Shown here in pieces: positions 1-13,300 of a stretch of 64,000 nucleotides of DNA (position 1 is the stretch's first letter; each line of letters begins with the position of its first letter). Origin of the DNA: Euptelea pleiosperma (Eukaryota; Streptophyta; Magnoliopsida; Ranunculales; Eupteleaceae); NCBI GenBank assembly GCA_035048495.1, contig JASUTR010000177.1:1-64000 (forward strand), given 5' to 3'. A program made the position numbers and the translations under genes. Under the pieces are notes generated by a model, which did not search any database, was not told the origin of the DNA, and worked only from the letters and a program-made list of their open reading frames with translations.

Positions 1-17
1 TGAGACGTTAGCCGGAT

Positions 18-2841
18 AGAGCTAACTTGTTTCGCCTGTCCGATCTTGTTCCAACACTTCAAATGTTGTGAAACAATAGTAATGGAAAATACGAGTCTAA
101 TTACGAGGTTCGGTTGCGAAAAAGTCACAAGTTATAGGCTTCTGAATGTAACACACAAACTGAGTCCAATTTGAGACTTTACGCACGGATGGAGCTAACT
201 TGTTTCGACTGTCCCGAATCTCATTCCAACACTTCAAATGTGTTGAAACAATAGTAATGGAAGAATTTGAGTCTAATTACAAGGTTCGGTTGCGAAAAAG
301 TCACAAGTTATAGGCTTCGGAATGTAACACACAAACTGAGTCTAATTTGAGACGTTCACGCACGGATGGAGCAAACTTGTTTCGATTGTCCCGAATCTTG
401 TTCCAACACTTCAAATGTGTTTAAACAATAGTAAATGGAAGAATTCGAGTCTAATTACGAGTTCGGTTGCGAAAAAGTCACAAGTTATAGGCTTCGAATG
501 TAACACACAAACTGAGTCCAATTTGAAACTTCACGCACGGATAGAGCTAACTTGTTTCGACTGTCCCGAATCTTGTTCCAACACTTCAAATGTGTTGAAA
601 CAATAGTAATGGAAGAATGCGAGTCTAATTACGAGGTTCGGTTGCGAAAAAGTCACAAGTTATAGGCTTCGGAATGTAACACACAAACTGAGTCCAATTT
701 GAGACGTTCACGCACGGATGGAGCTAACTTGTTTCGACTGTCCCGAATCTCATTCCAACACTTCAAATGTGTTGAAACAATAGTAATGGAAGAATTTGAG
801 TCTAATTACGAGGTTCGGTTGCGAAAAAGTCACAAGTTATAGGCTTCGGAATGTAACACACAAACTGAGTCCAATTTGAGACGTTGACGCACGGATGGAG
901 CTAACTTGTTTTGACTATCACGAATCTTGTTTCAACACTTCAAATGTGTTGCAACAATAGTAATGGAAGAGTTTGAGTCCAATTACGAGGCCGGTTGCGA
1001 AAAAGTCACAAGTTATAGGCTTCGGAATGTAACACACAAACTGAGTCCAAATTGAGACGTTGACGCACAGATGGAGCTAACTTGTTTCGACTGTCCCGAA
1101 TCTCATTCCAACACTTCAAATGTGTTGAAACAATAGTAATGGAAGAATTTGAGTCTAATTACGAGGTTCGATTGCGAAAAAGTCACAAGTTATAGGCTTC
1201 GGAATGTAACACACAAACTGAGTCCAATTTGAGACGTTGACGCACGGATGGAGCTCACTTGCTTCGACTGTCCCGAATCTTGTTCCAACACTTCAAATGT
1301 GTTGAAACAATAGTAATGGAAGAATTTGAGTCTAATTACGAGGTTCGGTTGCGAAAAAGTCACAAGTTATAGGCTTCGGAATGTAACACACAAACTGAGT
1401 CCAATTTGAGACGTTCACGCACGGATAGAGCTAACTTGTTTCGACTGTCCCGAATCTTGTTCCAACACTTCAAATGTGTTGAAACAATAGTAATGGAAAA
1501 TACGAGTCTAATTACGAGGTTCGGTTGCGAAAAAGTCACAAGTTATAGGCTTCAGAATGTAACACACAAACTGAGTCCAATTTGAGACGTTGACGCACGG
1601 ATGGAGCTAACTTGTTTCGACTGTCCCGAATCTCATTCCAACACTTCAAATGTGTTGAAACAATAGTAATGGAAGAATTTGAGTCTAATTACAAGGTTCG
1701 GTTGCGAAAAAGTCACAAGTTATAGGCTTCGGAATGTAACACACAAACTGAGTCTAATTTGAGACGTTCACGCACGGATGGAGCAAACTTGTTTCGATTG
1801 TCCCGAATCTTGTTCCAACACTTCAAATGTGTTTAAACAATAGTAATGGAAGAATTCGAGTCTAATTACGAGGTTCGGTTGCGAAAAAGTCACAAGTTAT
1901 AGGCTTCGGAATGTAACACACAAACTGAGTCCAATTTGAAACGTTCACGCACGGATAGAGCTAACTTGTTTCGACTGTCCCGAATCTTGTTCCAACACTT
2001 CAAATGTGTTGAAACAATAGTAATGGAAGAATGCGAGTCTAATTACGAGGTTCGGTTGCGAAAAAGTCACAAGTTATAGGCTTCGGAATGTAACACACAA
2101 ACTGAGTCCAATTTGAGACGTTCACGCACGGATGGAGCTAACTTGTTTCGACTGTCCCGAATCTCATTCCAACACTTCAAATGTGTTGAAACAATAGTAA
2201 TGGAAGAATTTGAGTCTAATTACGAGGTTCGGTTGCGAAAAAGTCACAAGTTATAGGCTTCGGAATGTAACACACAAACTGAGTCCAATTTGAGACGTTG
2301 ACGCACGGATGGAGCTAACTTGTTTCGACTAGTCACGAATCTTGTTCAACACTTCAAATGTGTTGAAACAATAGTAATGGAAGAGTTTGAGTCCAATTAC
2401 GAGGCTCGGTTGCGAAAAAGTCACAAGTTATAGGCTTCGGAATGTAACACACAAACTGAGTCCAAATTGAGACGTTGACGCACGGATGGAGCTAACTTGT
2501 TTCGACTGTCCCGAATCTCATTCCAACACTTCAAATGTGTTGAAACAATAGTAATGGAAGAATTTGAGTCTAATTACGAGGTTCGATTGCGAAAAAGTCA
2601 CAAGTTATAGGCTTCGGAATGTAACACACAAACTGAGTCCAATTTGAGACGTTGACGCACGGATGGAGCTCACTTGTTTCGACTGTCCCGAATCTTGTTC
2701 CAACACTTCAAATGTGTTGAAACAATAGTAATGGAAGAATTTGAGTCTAATTACGAGGTTCGGTTGCGAAAAAGTCACAAGTTATAGGCTTCGGAATGTA
2801 ACACACAAACTGAGTCCAATTTGAGACGTTCACGCACGGAT
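18..2841. repeat. 8-monomer HOR, two copies (~1.41 kb)
   Basis: Two consecutive copies of the same eight-monomer order, at about 18-1426 and 1427-2841. Diagnostic variants recur about 1,412 bp apart: ggaaaatacgag (near 82 and 1495), attacaagg (near 279 and 1691), gagcaaac with ttcgattg (371 and 1783), and the actatcacg/actagtcacg type (near 911 and 2328). The order is: gatagagc type, ctcatt type, gcaaac type, gatagagc type, ctcatt type, tatcacg type, ctcatt type, gagctcac type. The first copy is shorter by several one-base losses, for example gagttcgg near 460 and cttcgaatg near 495. Confidence 0.85.
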
Positions 2842-4020
2842 AGAGCTAACTTGTTTCGACTGTCCCGAATCTTGTTCCAACACTTCAAATGTGTTGAAAC
2901 AATAGTAATGGAAGAATACGAGTCTAATTACGAGGTTCGGTTGCGAAAAAGTCACAAGTTATAGGCTTCGGAATGTAACACACAAACTGAGTCCAATTTG
3001 AGACGTTGACGCACGGATGGAGCTAACTTGTTTCGACTGTCACGAATCTTGTTCCAACACTTCAAATGTGTTGAAACAATAGTAATGGAAGAATTTGAGT
3101 CTAATTACGAGGTTCGGTTGCGAAAAAGTCACAAGTTATAGGCTTCGGAATGTAACACACAAACTGAGTCCAATTTGAGACGTTGACGCACGGATGGAGC
3201 TAACTTGTTTCGACTGTCCCGAATCTTGTTCCAACACTTCAAATGTGTTGAAACAATAGTAATGGAAGAATTTGAGTCTAATTACGAGGTTCGGTTGCGA
3301 AAAAGTCACAAGTTATAGGCTTCGGAATGTAACACACAAACTGAGTCCAATTTGAGACGTTGACGCACGGATGGAGCTAACTTGTTTCGACTGTCCCGAA
3401 TCTTGTTCCAACACTTCAAATGTGTTGAAACAATAGTAATGGAAGAATTTGAGTCTAATTACGAGGTTCGGTTGCGAAAAAGTCACAAGTTATAGGCTTC
3501 GGAATGTAACACACAAACTGAGTCCAATTTGAGACGTTGACGCACGGATGGAGCTAACTTGTTTCGACTGTCCCGAATCTTGTTCCAACACTTCAAATGT
3601 GTTGAAACAATAGTAATGGAAGAATTCGAGTCTAATTACGAGGTCCGGTTGCGAAAAAGTCACAAGTTATAGGCTTCGGAATGTAACACACAAACTGAGT
3701 CCAATTTGAGACGTTCACGCACGGATGGAGCTAACTTGTTTCGACTGTCCCGAATCTTGTTCCAACACTTCAAATGTGTTGAAACAATAGTAATGGAAGA
3801 ATTTGAGTCTAATTACGAGGTTCGGTTGCGAAAAAGTCACAAGTTATAGGCTTCGGAATGTAACACACAAACTGAGTCCAATTTGAGACGTTCACGCACG
3901 GATGGAGCTAACTTGTTTCGACTGTCCCGAATCTTGTTCCAACACTTCAAATGTGTTGAAACAATAGTAATGGAAGAATTTGAGTCTAATTACGAGGTTC
4001 GGTTGCGAAAAAGTCACAAG

Positions 4021-4197
4021 TTATAGGCTTCGGAATGTAACACACAAACTGAGTCCAATTTGAGACGTTGACGCACGGATGGAGCTAACTTGTTTCGACT
4101 GTCCCGAATCTTGTTCCAACACTTCAAATGTGTTGAAACAATAGTAATGGAAGAATTTGAGTCTAATTACGAGGTTCGGTTGCGAAAAAGTCACAAG
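4021..4197. repeat. Representative 177-bp monomer
   Basis: One monomer close to the majority sequence of the window, chosen as a reference unit. It runs from ttataggcttcgg through gacgcacggatggagc, tcgactgtcccgaatc, the inverted repeat around ttcaaat, and taatggaagaatttgag, to ttcggttgcgaaaaag. It is AT-rich. Its length is a multiple of three (59 codons), so any open frame would run on without end, but the majority sequence is closed in all frames. Three short dyads lie in the unit: TTCG-4 nt-CGAA, TTCG-7 nt-CGAA, and a long one with about 12-bp arms. Confidence 0.9.
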
Positions 4198-4270
4198 TTA
4201 TAGGCTTCGGAATGTAACACACAAACTGAGTCCAATTTGAGACGTTGACGCACGGATGGAGCTAACTTGT

Positions 4271-4285
4271 TTCGACTGTCCCGAA
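4271..4285. other. TTCG-N7-CGAA dyad, CENP-B-box-like
   Basis: TTCG and CGAA flank seven bases in every majority monomer. Read on the minus strand the site is TTCG GGAC A GT CG followed by AA, which matches seven of nine essential positions of the mammalian CENP-B box (TTCGnnnnAnnCGGG) and misses the last GG. Similarity may be chance, and plants are not known to use a CENP-B orthologue in the mammalian way. A second dyad, TTCG-GTTG-CGAA, lies at 4175-4186. Confidence 0.4.
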
Positions 4286-4287
4286 TC

Positions 4288-4318
4288 TTGTTCCAACACT
4301 TCAAATGTGTTGAAACAA
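4288..4318. other. Dyad symmetry inside the monomer
   Basis: Inverted repeat with left arm TTGTTCCAACAC (4288-4299), loop TTCAAAT, and right arm GTGTTGAAACAA (4307-4318). There is one mismatch in 12 bp. It recurs in nearly every monomer. In D-type units such as 21783-21813 the left arm is TTGTTTCAACAC and pairing is perfect over 12 bp. Short dyads are known to be enriched in centromeric satellites that lack CENP-B boxes. Any function here is inferred. Confidence 0.75.
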
Positions 4319-7300
4319 TAGTAATGGAAGATTTGAGTCTAATTACGAGGTCGGTTGCGAAAAAGTCACAAGTTATAGGCTTCGGAATGTAACACACAAA
4401 CTGAGTCCAATTTGAGACGTTGACGCACGGATGGAGCTAACTTGTTTCGACTGTCCCGAATCTTGTTCCAACACTTCAAATGTGTTGAAACAATAGTAAT
4501 GGAAGAATTTGAGTCTAATTACGAGGTTCGGTTGCGAAAAAGTCACAAGTTATAGGCTTCGGAATGTAACACACAAACTGAGTCCAATTTGAGACGTTGA
4601 CGCACGGATGGAGCTAACTTGTTTCGACTGTCCCGAATCTTGTTCCAACACTTCAAATGTGTTGAAACAATAGTAATGGAAGAATTCGAGTCTAATTACG
4701 AGGTTCGGTTGCGAAAAAGTCACAAGTTATAGGCTTCGGAATGTAACACACAAACTGAGTCCAATTTGAGACGTTGACGCACGGATGGAGCTAACTTGTT
4801 TCGACTGTCCCGAATCTTGTTCCAACACTTCAAATGTGTTGAAACAATAGTAATGGAAGAATTCGAGTCTAATTACGAGGTTCGGTTGCGAAAAAGTCAC
4901 AAGTTATAGGCTTCGGAATGTAACACACAAACTGAGTCCAATTTGAGACGTTCACGCACGGATGGAGCTAACTTGTTTCGACTGTCCCGAATCTTGTTCC
5001 AACACTTCAAATGTGTTGAAACAATAGTAATGGAAGAATTCGAGTCTAATTACGAGGTTCGGTTGCGAAAAAGTCACAAGTTATAGGCTTCGGAATGTAA
5101 CACACAAACTGAGTCCAATTTGAGACGTTCACGCACGGATGAGCTAACTTGTTTCGACTGTCCCGAATCTTGTTCCAACACTTCAAATGTGTTGAAACAA
5201 TAGTAATGGAAGAATTCGAGTCTAATTACGAGGTTCGGTTGCGAAAAAGTCACAAGTTATAGGCTTCGGAATGTAACACACAAACTGAGTCCAATTTGAG
5301 ACGTTGACGCACGGATGGAGCTAACTTGTTTCGACTGTCCCGAATCTCTTTCCAACACTTCAAATGTGTTGAAACAATAGTAATGGAAGAATTTGAGTCT
5401 AATTACGAGGTTCGGTTGCGAAAAAGTCACAAGTTATAGGCTTCGGAATGTAACACACAAACTGAGTCCAATTTGAGACGTTGACGCACGGATGGAGCTA
5501 ACTTGTTTCGACTGTCCCGAATCTTGTTCCAACACTTCAAATGTGTTGAAACAATAGTAATGGAAGAATTTGAGTCTAATTACGAGGTTCGGTTGCGAAA
5601 AAGTCACAAGTTATAGGCTTCGGAATGTAACACACAAACTGAGTCCAATTTGAGACGTTGACGCACGGATGGAGCTAACTTGTTTCGACTGTCACGAATC
5701 TTGTTCAACACTTCAAATGTGTTGAAACAATAGTAATGGAAGAATTCGAGTCTAATTACGAGGTCCGGTTGCGAAAAAGTCACAAGTTATAGGCTTCGGA
5801 ATGTAACACACAAACTGAGTCCAATTTGAGACGTTGACGCACGATGGAGCTAACTTGTTTCGACTGTCCCGAATCTCATTCCAACACTTCAAATGTGTTG
5901 AAACAATAGTAATGGAAGAATTTGAGTCTAATTACGAGGTTCGGTTGCGAAAAAGTCACAAGTTATAGGCTTCGGAATGTAACACACAAACTGAGTCCAA
6001 TTTGAGACGTTGACGCACGGATGGAGCTAACTTGTTTCGACTGTCCCGAATCTTGTTCCAACACTTCAAATGTGTTGAAACAATAGTAATGGAAGAATTT
6101 GAGTCTAATTACGAGGTTCGGTTGCGAAAAAGTCACAAGTTATAGGCTTCGGAATGTAACACACAAACTGAGTCCAATTTGAGACGTTCACGCACGGATG
6201 GAGCTAACTTGTTTCGACTGTCCCGAATCTTGTTCCAACACTTCAAATGTGTTGAAACAATAGTAATGGAAGAATTCGAGTCTAATTACGAGGTTCGGTT
6301 GCGAAAAAGTCACAAGTTATAGGCTTCGGAATGTAACACACAAACTGAGTCCAATTTGAGACGTTGACGCACGGATGGAGCTAACTTGTTTCGACTGTCC
6401 CGAATCTCTTTCCAACACTTCAAATGTGTTGAAACAATAGTAATGGAAGAATTTGAGTCTAATTACGAGGTCGGTTGCGAAAAAGTCACAAGTTATAGGC
6501 TTCGGAATGTAACACACAAACTGAGTCCAATTTGAGACGTTGACGCACGGATGGAGCTAACTTGTTTCGACTGTCCCGAATCTTGTTCCAACACTTCAAA
6601 TGTGTTGAAACAATAGTAATGGAAGAATTCGAGTCTAATTACGAGGTTCGGTTGCGAAAAAGTCACAAGTTATAGGCTTCGGAATGTAACACACAAACTG
6701 AGTCCAATTTGAGACGTTCACGCACGGATGGAGCTAACTTGTTTCGACTGTCCCGAATCTTGTTCCAACACTTCAAATGTGTTGAAACAATAGTAATGGA
6801 AGAATTCGAGTCTAATTACGAGGTTCGGTTGCGAAAAAGTCACAAGTTATAGGCTTCGGAATGTAACACACAAACTGAGTCCAATTTGAGACGTTGACGC
6901 ACGGATGGAGCTAACTTGTTTCGACTGTCCCGAATCTTGTTCCAACACTTCAAATGTGTTGAAACAATAGTAATGGAAGAATTTGAGTCTAATTACGAGG
7001 TTCGGTTGCGAAAAAGTCACAAGTTATAGGCTTCGGAATGTAACACACAAACTGAGTCCAATTTGAGACGTTGACGCACGGATGGAGCTAACTTGTTTCG
7101 ACTATCCCGAATCTTGTTCCAACACTTCAAATGTGTTGAAACAATAGTAATGGAAGAGTTTGAGTCTAATTACGAGGTCCGGTTGCGAAAAAGTCACAAG
7201 TTATAGGCTTCGGAATGTAACACACAAACTGAGTCCAATTTGAGACGTTGACGCACGGATGGAGCTAACTTGTTTCGACTGTCCCGAATCTAGTTCCAAC

Positions 7301-10300
7301 ACTTCAAATGTGTTGAAACAATAGTAATGGAAGAATTTGAGTCTAATTACGAGGTTCGGTTGCGAAAAAGTCACAAGTTATAGGCTTCGGAATGTAACAC
7401 ACAAACTGAGTCCAATTTGAGACGTTGACGCACGGATGGAGCTAACTTGTTTCGACTGTCCCGAATCTTGTTCCAACACTTCAAATGTGTTGAAACAATA
7501 GTAATGGAAGAATTTGAGTCTAATTACGAGGTTCGGTTGCGAAAAAGTCACAAGTTATAGGCTTCGGAATGTAACACACAAACTGAGTCCAATTTGAGAC
7601 GTTCACGCACGGATGGAGCTAACTTGTTTCGACTGTCCCGAATCTTGTTCCAACACTTCAAATGTGTTGAAACAATAGTAATGGAAGAATTCGAGTCTAA
7701 TTACGAGGTTCGGTTGCGAAAAAGTCACAAGTTATAGGCTTCGGAATGTAACACACAAACTGAGTCCAATTTGAGACGTTGACGCACGGATGGAGCTAAC
7801 TTGTTTCGACTGTCCCGAATCTTGTTCCAACACTTCAAATGTGTTGAAACAATAGTAATGGAAGAATTTGAGTCTAATTACGAGGTTCGGTTGCGAAAAA
7901 GTCACAAGTTATAGGCTTCGGAATGTAACACACAAACTGAGTCCAATTTGAGACGTTGACGCACGGATGGAGCTAACTTGTTTCGACTGTCCCGAATCTT
8001 GTTCCAACACTTCAAATGTGTTGAAACAATAGTAATGGAAGAATTTGAGTCTAATTACGAGGTTCGTTTGCGAAAAAGTCACAAGTTATAGGCTTCGGAA
8101 TGTAACACACAAACTGAGTCCAATTTGAGACGTTGACGCACGGATGGAGCTAACTTGTTTCGACTGTCCCGAATCTTGTTCCAACACTTCAAATGTGTTG
8201 AAACAATAGTAATGGAAGAATTTGAGTCTAATTACGAGGTTCGGTTGCGAAAAAGTCACAAGTTATAGGCTTCGGAATGTAACACACAAACTGAGTCCAA
8301 TTTGAGACGTTGACGCACGGATGGAGCTAACTTGTTTCGACTGTCCCGAATCTTGTTCCAACACTTCAAATGTGTTGAAACAATAGTAATGGAAGAATTC
8401 GAGTCTAATTACGAGGTTCGGTTGCGAAAAAGTCACAAGTTATAGGCTTCGGAATGTAACACACAAACTGAGTCCAATTTGAGACGTTGACGCACGGATG
8501 GAGCTAACTTGTTTCGACTGTCCCGAATCTTGTTCCAACACTTCAAATGTGTTGAAACAATAGTAATGGAAGAATTTGAGTCTAATTACGAGGTCGGTTG
8601 CGAAAAAGTCACAAGTTATAGGCTTCGGAATGTAACACACAAACTGAGTCCAATTTGAGACGTTGACGCACGGATGGAGCTAACTTGTTTCGACTGTCCC
8701 GAATCTTGTTCCAACACTTCAAATGTGTTGAAACAATAGTAATGGAAGAATTTGAGTCTAATTACGAGGTTCGTTGCGAAAAAGTCACAAGTTATAGGCT
8801 TCGGAATGTAACACACAAACTGAGTCCAATTTGAGACGTTCACGCACGGATGGAGCTAACTTGTTTCGACTGTCCCGAATCTTGTTCCAACACTTCAAAT
8901 GTGTTGAAACAATAGTAATGGAAGAATTTGAGTCTAATTACGAGGTTCGGTTGCGAAAAAGTCACAAGTTATAGGCTTCGGAATGTAACACACAAACTGA
9001 GTCCAATTTGAGACGTTGACGCACGGATGGAGCTAACTTGTTTCGACTGTCCCGAATCTTGTTCCAACACTTCAAATGTGTTGAAACAATAGTAATGGAA
9101 GAATTTGAGTCTAATTACGAGGTCGGTTGCGAAAAAGTCACAAGTTATAGGCTTCGGAATGTAACACACAAACTGAGTCCAATTTGAGACGTTGACGCAC
9201 GGATGGAGCTAACTTGTTTCGACTGTCCCGAATCTTGTTCCAACACTTCAAATGTGTTGAAACAATAGTAATGGAAGAATTTGAGTCTAATTACGAGGTT
9301 CGGTTGCGAAAAAGTCACAAGTTATAGGCTTCGGAATGTAACACACAAACTGAGTCCAATTTGAGACGTTGACGCACGGATGGAGCTAACTTGTTTCGAC
9401 TGTCCCGAATCTTGTTCAACACTTCAAATGTGTTGAAACAATAGTAATGGAAGAATTTGAGTCTAATTACGAGGTCGGTTGCGAAAAAGTCACAAGTTAT
9501 AGGCTTCGAATGTAACACACAAACTGAGTCCAATTTGAGACGTTGACGCACGGATGGAGCTAACTTGTTTCGACTGTCCCGAAATCTCTTTCCAACACTT
9601 CAAATGTGTTGAAACAATAGTAATGGAAGAATTTGAGTCTAATTACGAGGTCGGTTGCGAAAAAGTCACAAGTTATAGGCTTCGGAATGTAACACACAAA
9701 CTGAGTCCAATTTGAGACGTTGACGCACGGATGGAGCTAACTTGTTTCGACTGTCCCGAATCTTGTTCCAACACTTCAAATGTGTTGAAACAATAGTAAT
9801 GGAAGAGTTTGAGTCTAATTACGAGGTCGGTTGCGAAAAAGTCACAAGTTATAGGCTTCGGAATGTAACACACAAACTGAGTCCAATTTGAGACGTTGAC
9901 GCACGGATGGAGCTAACTTGTTTCGACTGTCCCGAATCTTGTTCCAACACTTCAAATGTGTTGAAACAATAGTAATGGAAGAATTCGAGTCTAATTACGA
10001 GGTTCGGTTGCGAAAAAGTCACAAGTTATAGGCTTCGGAATGTAACACACAAACTGAGTCCAATTTGAGACGTTGACGCACGGATGGAGCTAACTTGTTT
10101 CGACTGTCCCGAATCTCATTCCAACACTTCAAATGTGTTGAAACAATAGTAATGGAAGAATTTGAGTCTAATTACGAGGTTCGGTTGCGAAAAAGTCACA
10201 AGTTATAGGCTTCGGAATGTAACACACAAACTGAGTCCAATTTGAGACGTTCACGCACGGATGGAGCTAACTTGTTTCGACTGTCCCGAATCTTGTTCCA

Positions 10301-13300
10301 ACACTTCAAATGTGTTGAAACAATAGTAATGGAAGAATTTGAGTCTAATTACGAGGTTCGGTTGCGAAAAAGTCACAAGTTATAGGCTTCGGAATGTAAC
10401 ACACAAACTGAGTCCAATTTGAGACGTTCACGCACGGATGAGCTAACTTGTTTCGACTGTCCCGAATCTTGTTCCAACACTTCAAATGTGTTGAAACAAT
10501 AGTAATGGAAGAATACGAGTCTAATTACGAGGTTCGGTTGCGAAAAAGTCACAAGTTATAGGCTTCAGAATGTAACACACAAACTGAGTCCAATTTGAGA
10601 CGTTGACGCACGGATGGAGCTAACTTGTTTCGACTGTCCCGAATCTCATTCCAACACTTCAAATGTGTTGAAACAATAGTAATGGAAGAATTTGAGTCTA
10701 ATTACAGGTTCGGTTGCGAAAAAGTCACAAGTTATAGGCTTCGGAATGTAACACACAAACTGAGTCCAATTTGAGACGTTCACGCACGGATGGAGCTAAC
10801 TTGTTTCGACTGTCCCGAATCTTGTTCCAACACTTCAAATGTGTTGAAACAATAGTAATGGAAGAATTCGAGTCTAATTACGAGGTTCGGTTGCGAAAAA
10901 GTCACAAGTTATAGGCTTCGGAATGTAACACACAAACTGAGTCCAATTTGAGACGTTCACGCACGGATGGAGCTAACTTGTTTCGACTGTCCCGAATCTT
11001 GTTCCAACACTTCAAATGTGTTGAAACAATAGTAATGGAAGAATTGCGAGTCTAATTACGAGGTCGGTTGCGAAAAAGTCACAAGTTATAGGCTTCGGAA
11101 TGTAACACACAAACTGAGTCCAATTTGAGACGTTGACGCACGGATGGAGCTAACTTGTTTCGACTGTCCCGAATCTCTTTCCAACACTTCAAATGTGTTG
11201 AAACAATAGTAATGGAAGAATTTGAGTCTAATTACGAGGTTCGGTTGCGAAAAAGTCACAAGTTATAGGCTTCGGAATGTAACACACAAACTGAGTCCAA
11301 TTTGAGACGTTGACGCACGGATGGAGCTAACTTGTTTCGACTGTCCCGAATCTTGTTCAACACTTCAAATGTGTTGAAACAATAGTAATGGAAGAGTTTC
11401 GAGTCCAATTACGAGGTCCGGTTGCGAAAAAGTCACAAGTTATAGGCTTCGGAATGTAACACACAAACTGAGTCCAATTTGAGACGTTGACGCACGGATG
11501 GAGCTAACTTGTTTCGACTGTCCCGAATCTCATTCCAACACTTCAAATGTGTTGAAACAATAGTAATGGAAGAATTGAGTCTAATTACGAGGTTCGGTTG
11601 CGAAAAAGTCACAAGTTATAGGCTTCGGAATGTAACACACAAACTGAGTCCAATTTGAGACGTTGACGCACGGATGGAGCTAACTTGTTTCGACTGTCCC
11701 GAATCTTGTTCCAACACTTCAAATGTGTTGAAACAATAGTAATGGAAGAATTTGAGTCTAATTACGAGGTTCGGTTGCGAAAAAGTCACAAGTTATAGGC
11801 TTCGGAATGTAACACACAAACTGAGTCCAATTTGAGACGTTCACGCACGGATGAGCTAACTTGTTTCGACTGTCCCGAATCTTGTTCCAACACTTCAAAT
11901 GTGTTGAAACAATAGTAATGGAAGAATTCGAGTCTAATTACGAGGTTCGGTTGCGAAAAAGTCACAAGTTATAGGCTTCGGAATGTAACACACAAACTGA
12001 GTCCAATTTGAGACGTTGACGCACGGATGGAGCTAACTTGTTTCGACTGTCCCGAATCTCTTTCCAACACTTCAAATGTGTTGAAACAATAGTAATGGAA
12101 GAATTTGAGTCTAATTACGAGGTTCGGTTGCGAAAAAGTCACAAGTTATAGGCTTCGGAATGTAACACACAAACTGAGTCCAATTTGAGACGTTGACGCA
12201 CGGATGGAGCTAACTTGTTTCGACTGTCCCGAATCTTGTTCCAACACTTCAAATGTGTTGAAACAATAGTAATGGAAGAATTCGAGTCTAATTACGAGGT
12301 CGGTTGCGAAAAAGTCACAAGTTATAGGCTTCGGAATGTAACACACAAACTGAGTCCAATTTGAGACGTTCACGCACGGATGGAGCTAACTTGTTTCGAC
12401 TGTCCCGAATCTTGTTCCAACACTTCAAATGTGTTGAAACAATAGTAATGGAAGAATTTGAGTCTAATTACGAGGTTCGGTTGCGAAAAAGTCACAAGTT
12501 ATAGGCTTCGGAATGTAACACACAAACTGAGTCCAATTTGAGACGTTGACGCACGGATGGAGCTAACTTGTTTCGACTGTCCCGAATCTTGTTCCAACAC
12601 TTCAAATGTGTTGAAACAATAGTAATGGAAGAATTTGAGTCTAATTACGAGGTTCGGTTGCGAAAAAGTCACAAGTTATAGGCTTCAGAATGTAACACAC
12701 AAACTGAGTCCAATTTGAGACGTTGACGCACGGATGGAGCTAACTTGTTTCGACTGTCCCGAATCTTGTTCCAACACTTCAAATGTGTTGAAACAATAGT
12801 AATGGAAGAATTCGAGTCTAATTACGAGGTTCGGTTGCGAAAAAGTCACAAGTTATAGGCTTCGGAATGTAACACACAAACTGAGTCTAATTTGAGACGT
12901 TCACGCACGGATGGAGCAAACTTGTTTCGACTGTCCCGAATCTTGTTCCAACACTTCAAATGTGTTGAAACAATAGTAATGGAAGAATTCGAGTCTAATT
13001 ACGAGGTTCGGTTGCGAAAAAGTCACAAGTTATAGGCTTCGGAATGTAACACACAAACTGAGTCCAATTTGAGACGTTGACGCACGGATGGAGCTAACTT
13101 GTTTCGACTGTCCCGAATCTTGTTCCAACACTTCAAATGTGTTGAAACAATAGTAATGGAAGAATTTGAGTCTAATTACGAGGTTCGGTTGCGAAAAAGT
13201 CACAAGTTATAGGCTTCGGAATGTAACACACAAACTGAGTCCAATTTGAGACGTTGACGCACGGATGGAGCTAACTTGTTTCGACTGTCCCGAATCTTGT

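Noticed and set aside
415..606. 63-codon plus-strand open frame
   Set aside because: Satellite sequence opened by local indels; the equivalent interval in the second 8-mer copy is closed.
8440..9873. Recurring 66-78 codon minus-strand open frames beginning MCYIPKPITCDFF, also at about 4191, 12146, 13377, 17622, 42032, 44338, 48051, 58842 and 62903
   Set aside because: They are the satellite monomer read in frames that stay open only where a one-base deletion shifts the frame. They have no promoter, no fixed boundaries and no family resemblance.
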